Below, in pieces: positions 11,258 through 20,423 of a stretch of 64,000 bases of DNA. The notes under the pieces are model-generated. The model was given only the letters and a program-made list of their open reading frames with translations, did no database searches and was not told where the DNA came from. How positions within the stretch are numbered: position 1 is the first letter of the stretch; every line of letters begins with the position of its first letter. Made by a program: the position numbers and the translations under genes. This DNA comes from Shinisaurus crocodilurus. Taxonomy: Eukaryota; Chordata; Lepidosauria; Squamata; Shinisauridae. Location of the stretch: assembly GCA_021292165.1 (NCBI GenBank), contig JAHFWL010000945.1:62001-126000 (forward strand), in the 5' to 3' direction.

Positions 11258-12056
11258 ATGAGTGCTCAAATTAATATAACTTCAAGTAAAAGCCTACCTT
11301 TAGAAGAGAAAAGCATTTATTTGTAGAACCAATAAATTTAAATTTGAACTATTTACAACCAAAGAAAATATATTCCAGTGATGCCACTTTTGTACAGAGT
11401 CACTCTTCAGAGTACAACTACACTTTCACATTCACCATGCAGACTGTTGAAGAAATATTTAATACAATTAAATGCTTAGATATATGTGAACAATATCAAA
11501 AAAACACACAAACAACACAGACAGCACAAACTTCACTCTTGCACTAGGAAAAAGTAACAAAAAGGAGTACACTCACAGATAGAAAACTTGTTGCTGTTGT
11601 CTTTCCCTGGAAACAATTTAAATCCTCTAGATTTAAAATCTATGGCCTTTTTCACTAGTTAAGAAAACAAACAAAAACACATATCAGATAATACAGTCTA
11701 ACAAGAGTTCATTTCAACTGACAGTTCTTTTTATCATGGAGGTGCAAATTAAGAGTAATTGTATTCCAGCACTATTGTGTACCCACAGAGTCAGGAGAAA
11801 AAGACTTCAAAAGAGTGTATTTTTATACAAAAGGCAAATATTTAAATTGAATTAGATAAAGACATACAGAAAAGAATACATGTGCTTTACATTCTTTTCC
11901 TCTAGTGAGTAAATGATGCCTCTTATGCAAAATTTAAATACAAACTTAAATATTCCAGTTTCCATGCGCCACAACTGGTTTTATATGAGTTTATTATACA
12001 ATTATGGAACCTGAAAAACTGAGGATTTAATAGAGGGACACAATAATGTTTCCAAA
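11258..12056. other. No recognised feature
   Basis: Very AT-rich with short, low-complexity open frames. Nothing recognised. Confidence 0.5.
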
Positions 12057-12082
12057 TCTCTCTCTCTCTCTCTCTCTCTCTT
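12057..12082. repeat. (CT)n microsatellite
   Basis: About 12 CT dinucleotides followed by a T-run and TATTTATTTCC. Confidence 0.9.
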
Positions 12083-12310
12083 TTTTAAGTATTTATTTCC
12101 CTTATTAATGGGGGCAATTTTTAATTTTTATCTCATTTTCCCTCAAAACTCTGTGGTGACATTTTTTGTAAGTTATGGCATTTTAAAACACAAAGTTGGG
12201 ACCCCTCCCATCCTGTAGCACATATTGGCTCAAAATTCCACCCATGAGGATATTCACAAAAGTGCCTTGATCATCCTCCAGAGTATTTTCCAACAATGGT
12301 TCAAGTAAGC

Positions 12311-12445
12311 CAGTGTTTCTCAACCTTGGGTCCCCAGATGTTTTTGGCCTACAACTCCCAGCATGCCCCAGCCAGCTATGCTGGCTGGGGCATGCTGGGA
12401 GTTGTAGGCCAAAAACATCTGGGGACCCAAGGTTGAGAAACACTG
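12311..12445. mobile_element. hAT-type MITE: perfect 135-bp palindrome with 8-bp TSD
   Basis: The element is a perfect inverted repeat of two 66-bp arms around the 3-nt spacer TAT. It begins CAGTGTTTCTCAACCTTGGG and ends with its complement. It is flanked by identical 8-bp direct repeats AAGTAAGC at 12303-12310 and 12446-12453, the diagnostic duplication length of hAT elements. The termini resemble the CAGTGGTTCTCAACC ends of hAT-Charlie elements. Each arm contains CTACAACTCCCAGCATGC (12349-12366, and inverted at 12390-12407). It has no coding capacity. Absence of any arm mismatch suggests recent insertion or arm gene conversion. Confidence 0.93.
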
Positions 12446-12453
12446 AAGTAAGC

Positions 12454-13168
12454 AGTGACAATATTGAATGAAGAATTAACCAGTTGGTCTCCTCCCTCTC
12501 TCTCCCCCATTCCACTGTAAGAGTAGTATCAATTAAAGTAACTTGGAACTTTGATGTAGCCAGAGAGAAAAAAACCACAGCATTGTGCATTAGATCATGT
12601 AAAGGTGGATAAATGATCCACTGACAACCAACCTATCTGTATAGCAATTTGCTTAGCATATATCTCTGAAAAGGCTATCACAACAGATTCAATCACATGG
12701 GCAGTAGTAGCTGATTTTGACTTAATGAAATAGACTTACAGCATAGTGAAATGGCTGTGTATTATTTCAATGTATCACCAGATTGCAACTTACTACATCC
12801 CTGAAAATTTGCCTAAGGTGAGGTGAATGAGGATACGGTAAGATGCAGTCTGAGGACATGTTGGAACAATGGGTTGGGAAGTCAGCTGAAATTTGTACCA
12901 GTTCAGATGAGATGTTGATGTATTACGAATAAGGTTGCAATCCAAACCATACTTCCTACTAGTGAACTCAGGTAAACTTGTTTGTGCTTAATATTAACCA
13001 GCTCCAATTCTCTTTTCTAAACAGTTATGGTATCAATGCTTAGGGTGGCCAAATGCAACTTTGGGCAGGGCTCCTGCAGCTTTAGTAGTTGCATAGAAAA
13101 GGGTATTTCAGCAAGTATGGCTTGCATGGCAATTACACTTGCTGAAAGCCCTCTCCTCTTTTGTGTCT
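12454..13168. other. Mostly unrecognised; partial MITE at about 12930-12985
   Basis: One half of a GCAATCC-ended MITE is visible (TAAGGTTGCAATCCAAACC at about 12930). The rest is unrecognised AT-rich sequence without ORFs. Confidence 0.4.
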
Positions 13169-13250
13169 TCAGCTATTGGGCAGTATAGAAAAGGGCTTCA
13201 GCTATTGGGAGGTATAGAAATGTATTAAATAAAATGTAATAATAAATGTA
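13169..13250 (+). mobile_element. L2 3'-tail remnant with internal duplication
   Basis: The L2 tail block CTTCAGCTATTGGG.GGTATAGAAA occurs twice in tandem (about 13170-13195 and 13196-13222), then an AAATAAAATGTAATAATAAATG simple tail. It matches the 3' end of the L2 at 9727-10800. Confidence 0.6.
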
Positions 13251-13291
13251 TCTGTTCACCCTATTAATGCTGCAAGACTGGTCTCCTATAC

Positions 13292-13532
13292 CAGTGGTTC
13301 TCAACCTTTTTTGCCCCATGTACCCTTTTCACCATATGTCAGAATGTCATTCCTCCCTTTCCAAGATTGTCTGACTTAATCTGTCCCATACAATAAGGTG
13401 TGGTGTCTGTAGATTATGTACAATCTGTAGAATTGTAATTTGTAGAAAGATCAGTATTCCAACAGTTTGAGTCTATGGTCCCAAGTCCCCCCCCGCCGAA
13501 ACCCTAAAATTCCCCCTGGTTGAGAACCCCTG
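13292..13532. mobile_element. hAT-Charlie-like non-autonomous element
   Basis: Left end CAGTGGTTCTCAACCTTTTT; right end (reverse complement) CAGGGGTTCTCAACCAGGGG. The flanking 8-bp direct repeats are TCCTATAC (13284-13291) and TCCTATAT (13533-13540), 7 of 8 matching, the length expected for hAT. The 241-bp interior has no reading frame. An older insertion than the palindrome at 12311-12445, judging by diverged ends and TSD. Confidence 0.85.
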
Positions 13533-13540
13533 TCCTATAT

Positions 13541-14242
13541 TGTATCTATCTGCTCCCTCTACTTGAGAAAGCATTGTCCAATTGCTAGCGTCAAACAGCC
13601 ATGGTATGATGTGATAACATAGCATATTACCATGGTCTTGCATACACACAGGGATCTTGAGATTAAGGACACGATATCAAAGTCTTGGCAAATGTGAATC
13701 TACCCTTAATATGACCATCTTTCTAGCGAGAAATTCTCTAACATGTATGACTATTTTGGATAAACATTTCATAAATGCTGTCAGAAAACTGCTGAGCTAG
13801 AAGAGAGAGAAAGAAAAGCCGCATTGTGATTCCAATTATTTTTCAAACAATCCAAGCCTATATGTGAGGCAAGTCCCACTAAGTTCAATGGGGCTTAGTC
13901 TCATGTAACCATATATAGATAGAAGAATTCCTGACCTGAAGCTAAGTGTGACGTGCTTCTGTTCAGCCACTTGATTCCATTCCCCCACTTCCTGGTCCTC
14001 CCTCATCCCACCCACCCCAACACTCAGCATTCTGACTGAGTATGTTCAGTCTTCATTGGGCTTGGGGTGTGTGCTCCATGTTGGGCTTTTGGAGGCAGTG
14101 AACAAACTGGTGCCCAAGCCTAGCTACATTACAATCTTGGTTTTCCCCACTGATTATGGACAGCTCTCATTTCTCAGTGTAAAAAATAGTTTCTCAGTGT
14201 AAAGTAGGAAATTTCCTATCCAGATAACATGGTTCTCTCTAC
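13541..14242. other. Mostly unrecognised; MITE piece at 13851-13916
   Basis: 13851-13916 carries AAGTCCCACTAAGTTCAATG and GGGCTTAGTCTCATGT, the centre of the GCAATCCTAT-ended MITE family. The remainder shows no recognisable feature. Confidence 0.45.
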
Positions 14243-14285
14243 ACTTTCTCTCTCTCTCTCTCTCTCTCTCCCCCTCCCCCTCCCC
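14243..14285. repeat. (CT)n microsatellite with C-rich end
   Basis: A pure CT run followed by CCCCCTCCCCCTCCCCC. This homopurine/homopyrimidine tract explains the repetitive Ser-Leu and Arg-Glu open frames that overlap it on both strands. Confidence 0.9.
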
Positions 14286-14583
14286 CATTGCCTTCCTTTT
14301 CCAGGCACTCCATTCCATTCCCCATCCCTTTTCAGTCAACATTCTGTGAGCTATTTAAACCTCATAGCTGTTCTGGGTCTCCACCCCCAGGGTTTTTTTT
14401 TTTTTGGTCCACAAAGATTTTTTGTACCTCTGCAAATCTCAGTGTTACCCCACATCTGCTAACAAATATGCATGAGTGGTGCAGTTGTGGCTACTTTTGC
14501 ACAAGCATGGGAAGACTTGAATTGACTGATTGCTAAAAACAAATAAACACGATTCAGCCAAAGTTCTGCTCTTCTAAATCCTA

Positions 14584-15496
14584 TTACTGTATTTTTCGCT
14601 CCATTTCGCACCCCCCCAAAAAAAAAATAGGGGAAAATGTCTGTGCGTCTTATGGAATGAATATTGTTAAAAATATTTATTTATTTATTTATTTACATAC
14701 CTCCCTCTGCGCGCCTCCAACCAGTCCGGCGGAACAGCGGAGGGCTCCTGGGCGGAGCGGGGCAAGTCCCCGCCTCTCAGCTGATTCCCCCTAGGCGGCC
14801 ACTTAACAGCTGATTCCCCGTCGAACAGCTGATTCCCCGCTGAACAGCTGATTCGGCAGCAACTCAGTTGGTTCTTTGCCGCTTTGCCGTGGCGGCGGCG
14901 CCCCCCCCGCCCGGCAGCAGGGATGCAAGAGGGCGGGCGCAGGGCCAGCTATGCTCCGCGCGGCGACCTCCGGAGCTCACCGGCCCTGCCCTGCCCACCG
15001 GCAGAAGAGAGGAGGGCTCCTGCGCGGAGCGGTCCACCGTGCCGGAGCAGAGTCCCGTCACTTCCGTCGCGCTAGAAGTGACGCGACGGGACCAGCACAG
15101 GCGGTGAAGCTGGCTCTCCGCACCGCGCCGTGCCACCACCAGGACCGGGTAGGCCCGCACTAGCCGATTGCCTATCCTCTGCTCACCTCTTTTCCCCTCC
15201 TCTTTGCTGCTGCCAAGGTATTGCATGTGGCCTTGATTGTCTCTTTCAAAGCCTCAAAAGGTTGCTGCTGGTCCTTTGCAGCCGGGAGGCTCCATGCCTT
15301 GAATGCATCAGCTCAGGTCTGCCTTATACTGGGCAGTGCAGAAATGACTATGCATGCAGGCGGGACCCAGCGCAGGCGGCAGGGTAGGCGTGGGGGAGCC
15401 GGGAAGAGGCCGGGGTGGGGGGAAAGGAGAATTTTTTTTTTCTTATTTTTTTCTTTTAAAATCTAAGTGCGTCTTATGGAGCGAAAAATACGGTAA
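14584..15496. mobile_element. GC-rich non-autonomous DNA transposon with TTTTTCGCTCC ends
   Basis: Left end TTACTGTATTTTTCGCTCCAT; right end is its inverted counterpart (reverse complement TTACCGTATTTTTCGCTCCA). A second inner copy of GTGCGTCTTATGGA sits near the left end (14643-14656) and directly inside the right terminus (15468-15481). The interior 14700-15430 is strikingly GC- and CpG-rich compared with the window and includes a cluster of CAGCTGATTCCCC repeats (about 14779-14850). The open frames inside are GC-driven, overlap on both strands, and resemble no transposase. Termini of this form recur in reptile and other vertebrate repeats; the superfamily is not assigned here. Confidence 0.8.
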
Positions 15497-15522
15497 TTTT
15501 ATTTGGAGAATGAAGTATGTGC

Positions 15523-15615
15523 TTAAGGCTGCAATCCTATGCACACCTACTTGAAGGAAGTAGGGACTTCCAGTGGGACTTACTTCCAATCAAGTTAATA
15601 TGTAGGATTTGGCTA
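15523..15615. mobile_element. Palindromic MITE, GCAATCCTAT-ended
   Basis: Begins TTAAGGCTGCAATCCTATGC and contains AGTGGGACTTACTTCCAATC; ends ATGTAGGATTTGGCT. Same family as 60943-61036, moderately diverged. Confidence 0.65.
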
Positions 15616-16760
15616 TACATCTCGCAGGCTGAAATCCATGGGAAGTATCCAAAGGAGCACAACCACTAACACAAAGTTCATATTACTAGCATAAACTACT
15701 CTAGTGCAATGCCAACAGCGTTAGCTGGTGTTCCCATTTATGTTAGTGGTTGCACACCATTGGATACTGTTCAATGTGACTTAATAATGCTTGACGTTGG
15801 TTAGATCATCATGCCCAAGTTTAAACTACACATACTTGCTTTTGATATGGTAAATGGTACATCTGCAACCAGATGATGCAAAACTAAAATAAGTTGTATT
15901 TCACCCAATCATTTTATGATTAAACAGCAGAGGAAGTTGTAGAGTAGCCTTTGGTATGAAGCACACAGAGAAAGAGAATGAACATTGATACAAGTACCAA
16001 AGTATCCATAAACCCATAAGTAGTAAGCATAATTCAATATTTTTCTAGCCTTTTGATGTATGGAAGAATGCTTTTTCTCTGTTTAACAGATATTAATAAC
16101 TAATACAATGAACACCTCACACTTCAACGAACAGAATCATTTGAGAAATTCCACAGTTCAGGGTGATCACATCAATGATTTTTCAAGGCCAAAGAAAAAC
16201 AGTGCAAGACATTGTATTATGAAGATGGGCAGCTGCCAACAGTTGTAAAAGAAAGGCAAAGAGTGATATTTCACACTCTAATTCCTAGATATATGGCTTC
16301 TATTCAGTCTGCCTCTCACAGACGGAAGGGCTCTGTCCATCAATGGGAGGCTTCTGATCCAGTGAAACCTTTCTTCTCATGGAATAGAGGAGAAGGCAAC
16401 CTTCACCAATTTCATCCTCCCCCTATGCCTCCTCCAGATCTGCTCTGGAGGGTTAGAGAACCTTCTGGAATACTGTGGTAGGTGGTCCTGGGGGCCACAG
16501 AGGGAGGATTTGGTAAAAATTGCCTGCCCCACCCTTCACACTAGGATCCTGAGGATCCTACACAGAGGATCCTGAGCATAATTTCACTTGGGGAGTGTTC
16601 CCACTGGTGGGTGGAAGCCCTGGATCCAACCCAATGTTTAGATGTAGCTGTATGTTGAGATAACATGATCTGAAAAATGATGTATGGATTTGCGGGGAGG
16701 CTTATGTAAAAAGGTTTGATGTCATCAATAGTTTCTTGCAGCAGTCTTCCCCAATTTCAA
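15616..16760. other. No recognised feature
   Basis: No convincing ORF (an 89-codon frame at 16212-16481 is not recognisable). 16545-16580 has a short GGATCCT direct/inverted cluster. No other signature. Confidence 0.45.
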
Positions 16761-16889
16761 GTTGGATCCAGACTTAGTCATACTTAGAGTAGACCCACTC
16801 AAATCAATAGGACAAGTTAATAATGAACAATGTAAGTCCCATTGGTTTTATGAGTCTATTGTAAGCATGACTAAACCTGAATCCAACCC
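16761..16889. mobile_element. Inverted-repeat MITE, TTGGATCCA-ended
   Basis: Left end GTTGGATCCAGACTTAGTCA; right end (reverse complement) GGGTTGGATTCAGGTTTAGTCA. The interior GTAGACCCACTCAAATCAAT / AAGTCCCATTGGTTTTATGA is also partly inverted. Same plan as the cleaner copy at 33890-34015. Confidence 0.65.
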
Positions 16890-16971
16890 TTTAGGTTTTG
16901 GGTTTCTGCTTGTTTTTTGTTTGTTTTAAATAGGGCATTTAATTTTCACATTCTAAACAAAAAAATGAAGT

Positions 16972-17155
16972 TGACCTATACAGAATCAGACTATTGGTCC
17001 ATCTAGCTCAATATTGTCTTTAATAACTGGCAGCAGCTCTCTAGGTTTCAGACAGGAGCTCCCCCCGCCCCACCTGGCTTGGTGATGTCAAGAATTGAAC
17101 ATATGATCTTTTGTATGCAAAGCAGATACTCTAGACTACGACTGAGCTAGGGCTC
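16972..17155 (-). mobile_element. tRNA-derived SINE, second family (minus)
   Basis: On the minus strand the head reads as a tRNA-like sequence: an A-box-like TAGCTCAGTCGTAGTCTAGA, then TGCTTTGCATACAAAAG and a B-box-like GTTCAATTC. The body ends in GAGCTAGATGGACCAATAG and TCTGATTCTGTATAGGTCA. The same tail (opposite strand CAGACCATTGGTCCATAAAG) begins the partial copy at 63921-64000. Diverged; not a functional tRNA because there is no acceptor stem or cloverleaf 3' half. Confidence 0.75.
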
Positions 17156-17344
17156 TTTCCTAACAACATCATTCTGGAGATTAGGCATGTGTATGTGTGT
17201 GTGCTGCATAAGAAAAAATAGAAGGGGTATGATCCATTGCATAGCATATATATTGTGCTCTTTTTACAACTAGGATTGCTAAAATACAAGCCAATATTTT
17301 TAAAACAACACTTCAGTGAGAAAGATTTAAATGAGTTCTTAACT

Positions 17345-17790
17345 CTCCCACTAAAATTAATGGGATGGAAAGTGTGGAGGCTAACAAGCATTCAATGTAG
17401 AGCAGGAGGAACGGTGGAGGCGATCTTTTCCTCCCTGCTCCTCCTGCTCTGCATTTTTGCTAGATGGCCATTTTTGGCCATCTAGCTGGGTCACTTTGGA
17501 GGGAGAGGGAAGGAGGCTGCAGAGGACACAAATATGTCCTACTCTGGCCTCTGCAGTCTCCTTCCCTCCCCACCCACCGGAACGCCCCCATTACCCCCTC
17601 TCCGAGGTTGCTTCGCTTTCCTGACCTCGGAGAGGCAGCAGGTATGGTTCTTCTGCACCAGCTATGAGGGAAAGGAGGGGGAAGTCGGAGCATGGATTCT
17701 GAGCTCTGAGGTTGGAGCTCTGTCTCCAACCTTGGATCTGGGAAACCAAAGGATCCTGTGCCCCCCCCCCCCCCGATGTCTAGGGGCAAC
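17345..17790 (-). mobile_element. GC-rich non-autonomous element, family A (minus)
   Basis: Shares long blocks with 53815-54125 (same orientation) and, inverted, with 53173-53655 and 58051-58449: GCATTCAATGTAGAGCAGGA, TGGCCATCTAGCTG.GTCACTTT, GAGGCTGCAGAGGACACA, GGCCTCTGCAGTCTCC and CCTGACCTCGGAGAGGCAGCA. An internal palindrome AGATGGCCATTTTTGGCCATCT sits at about 17463-17484. No coding capacity; the overlapping ORFs on both strands are compositional. The ends are less clear than in the 58-kb copy. Confidence 0.65.
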
Positions 17791-17807
17791 ACGATCGCTT
17801 CCTCAGT

Positions 17808-18490
17808 TTATTTATTATTTAATTATTAGCAGTATTTCTATACTGCCTTCTTTGGCAAAGACCACCAATGAGGTGCTCAACAAATTTAAACAACAAAATT
17901 ATAAAAAACCCTCAATATAATAATATACTAAAAATAGTTTAAACGGCTAGATTAAAGAGATGTGTCTTAACATGTTTTCTGAAAGCAGAGAGACTGGGAT
18001 ACAGCCATAATTCTACAGAGTGCAATCCTCAGTTTGGGAGCAACACTTGAGAAAGCCTTTACCTGTGTGCTCAACAAATGGGCCTCTGTGGGCAACAGTG
18101 CCTTTAAAAAAGCCTCTCCTGCAGATTAATAACAGGACAGGTTCATACATAACAAGTCAGGTGATCTCTTTAGGTAGCCGGGCATTAGGTAACAAGGTCT
18201 CTTAGGTAGCCAGGGCTTTAAAAGGTAAAGCTAATACCTTGAATTGAGCCCAGAAAGGAATAGGCAACCAGTGCTGCTTTTTCATGATGCTTGTAATATA
18301 ATCTCTGTACTTTGCACAAGTTAGCAGTCTAGCTGCAGCATATTATGCATAAAGTATTGTGAACCGCCCAGAGAGCTTCGGCTGTGGGGCGGTATATAAA
18401 TGAAATAAATAAATAAATAAATATTGCACCAATTGAATCTTCCAGAGGGTAGCCCAACATGAGGGGATCCACATTACACTGTATATCATC
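17808..18490 (-). mobile_element. L2-clade LINE 3' part (minus), interrupted
   Basis: The plus strand shows the complement of an L2 3' end: simple (TTTA) tail at 17808-17830, TATTTCTATACTGCC, then TACCTTGAATTGAGCCCAGA and GGCAACCAGTGC (the LHWLP coding block on the minus strand), TAGCTGCAGCATATT, TTGCACCAATTGAATCTTCC, and GGTAGCCCAACATGAGG at about 18451. It is broken at 18352-18424 by a separate short insertion. Degenerate with no long frame. Confidence 0.7.
18352..18424 (+). mobile_element. Very short L2 tail inserted in the L2 at 17808-18490
   Basis: GTGAACCGCCCAGAGAGCTT, CGGCTGTGGGGCGGTATATAAATG and an (AAAT)n tail form the last roughly 65 bp of an L2-type 3' end on the plus strand. It splits the L2 block between GCTGCAGCAT and TTGCACCAATTG. 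A dead-on-arrival truncated insertion younger than its host. Confidence 0.7.
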
Positions 18491-18779
18491 ATCAAGTTAG
18501 CAGAACGGTACTGCAATATTCACGTTCCGCAGTCACTCCTCACAGGGCACACTGATTAAATGTACTGCAGTCCTCCCGGTTTGCCACCCCACACCTAACT
18601 CTGTAGCGGTAGAACTGGGCATTGCCCTGAACAGTTTTTTTAAAAAAATATTTTGTTTTGTCATCTCTGCACAGGTACGAACGAGTGCAGGAGTGATCTT
18701 TTAAAAAAGAAAGGATAAAGAATTGTTCCTCCTGTTCTGAGTTTCCCGAGCACAAGGCTCCTGTTAAATCAATGTGATT

Positions 18780-19468
18780 CACTTGGGACTAAGGGCATTG
18801 GAGAGAATGAGATTTACTTCCGAGGAGACAAGCCTTTTGGCCAATTTGCAGCTTCCTGCTCTTCAGGCAACGGGGGTGAATGTGGCTGTTTAAAAAAAGG
18901 GGGGGAAGCCTCCCCCTCCTGTCCCCTCTCAAATTTCATGGCGGTTATTCTGGTGGTACTGCCTTTCACACGCAGGGGAATGGCCATTTCAGAAGCAGGG
19001 GTTCTTTGTTTCTGGTCTGCCGCTTATGCAGATGAGCGCATGTGCGCAGCAGCAAATTTATTTTTAAAAAACAACACCATCATGTAATTCCCCGAAGCAG
19101 CCTGCTCGAAGGTGCAGAGGTCCACATGAACGTTTACAAACAAAAAATTAAGATGTTTCTGGGGAAGAAAGAAAGCGAACCGCCACACGACAACAAATGG
19201 TGGACACCTCTTTCCCCACCAGTTTGGGAGAGACATGTGGCGTCATGCCACATTCCCCCCACCCCTTGAAAACTATTGGCTAACTCCAGTGACGACACTT
19301 TTGTGGCCACACCTTGGACGGGCAACCGCAGCTCAAGTTTAGCACACACTGGCCGCTTACTGTAACAGTGAACCGCAGTAACTGAAAAAGCTGTGATAAC
19401 CTTAGCCTGGGAAATTCTGGAAGAAACAAAGAACGATTACACAGGACTACCGCGACCAAGACTGGAAG
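18780..19468 (+). promoter_or_regulatory. Candidate host promoter and first exon (CpG-retaining)
   Basis: Non-repetitive sequence with many CpGs in 19030-19460, where flanking DNA has very few. Visible motif-like sites are a YY1-type CATGGCGG at about 18938, a GCGCATGTGCGC palindrome resembling an NRF1 site at about 19036, and an inverted CCAAT box (TATTGGCTA) at about 19274. Downstream, a purine-rich stretch ends ACTGGAAG followed by GTATGTG (19469 on), a good vertebrate splice donor. Together this suggests a transcription start with a non-coding first exon. No coding frame is seen, and there is no evidence of the downstream exon. Inference only. Confidence 0.35.
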
Positions 19469-19997
19469 GTATGTGTGTCATGTGCTCCACAAGTTACAGC
19501 AGCGATACAGTCCTGTAATAAACCTTAGGTGTGGATCTGGCCATGGAGTGCATTGCAGTAGTTTTGTAGTAAAGCATGCATGATACAATTAGGAATGCAT
19601 ATACCTACTTTTAAAAATGTCATTTTTTTCCTCTATAGCCATTGCATTACAACTACAAACTGTGGCTATATGCATATTTCCTCCCTGATCTTGCTTTGAT
19701 GAACTGTGAAAAATGTACCTGTTTAGTACTGAAGATATGTCTGACTATAAGAATGATCAAATCTAAGCAGAAGTTATATTCTTCTTTGCCCTGGTCTACC
19801 TTATCAATACATGAGCCATATTAGAGGAAAATAGAATAGAAAGCAAGTAGCAAGATTCTACTTTTAATAAAGGGATTGCTCAGTTACGCAGATTAATGGT
19901 TCCTCAGCTGATTACACACCAAAAAGAATAAACATAATTGAGAGCTTGTTTAAAAAGCAACTCATGCTATGACGTATGACCAAGCTGCTATTTGGAG
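19469..19997. other. No recognised feature upstream of the L1
   Basis: AT-rich unique-looking sequence up to the L1 target site. No ORF or repeat recognised. Confidence 0.5.
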
Positions 19998-20012
19998 AAA
20001 GAAAACAAAAAT
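19998..20012. repeat. L1 target-site duplication, 5' copy
   Basis: AAAGAAAACAAAAAT, identical over 15 bp to 25548-25562. The A-rich site fits cleavage preference of an L1-type endonuclease on the opposite strand. Confidence 0.93.
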
Positions 20013-20423
20013 GGGGGGAGGAGCCTGCGCTGGCTATGGAGCAGTAGCTTTTCTGCCGAGCTCCCGGAATGATTTGAAAACATCTGCAAATACACAGGAG
20101 AGACAAAGCGTGAGTTTAAATTCCTTTGCTGTTTGCTTTCTGGAAAGTATGCAGATATAGAGCTAATAAAGAAATAACAAGAATAGCTTTCTTTTGATGT
20201 GCTTCGCTCCTGATTGTTTATGAGCTCCAGACGGGTGAAAAAGTCCCTACCCCCTCTTTGGAAACGCGATCGGGCGCATCCCTCGGATAACAGTTTGAAA
20301 AGGCTAATTAGGATCCTTGACACTAAAGATAGTGAATGTTCTTATCAAACTGTGCAACAGGGTCCTGATAAGAAGCCACGAGGTAGTGAAAGTTTCGAGA
20401 CAGCGAGGGGGAAGGGCGGAAAA
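20013..20423 (+). promoter_or_regulatory. L1 5' UTR / internal promoter
   Basis: Leader between the 5' end of the L1 and the preferred ORF1 start at 20424. It begins with a G-run, as many L1 5' ends do, and contains a GC-richer patch at 20230-20290 (GGGTGAAAAAGTCCC, GAAACGCGATCGGGCGC). ORF1 is also open back to an ATG at 20214, so part of this leader could be translated. Promoter activity is inferred from position only. Confidence 0.6.

Noticed and set aside
12183..12590. 135-codon minus-strand ORF
   Set aside because: It runs straight through the palindromic hAT MITE and is open by chance.
14229..14342. Ser-Leu and Arg-Glu repeat proteins on both strands
   Set aside because: Translation of a (CT)n microsatellite.
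14864..15226. 120-codon ORF and overlapping plus-strand ORFs
   Set aside because: Stops are scarce in all frames because the transposon interior is GC-rich; no domain and low-complexity Ala/Arg/Pro content.
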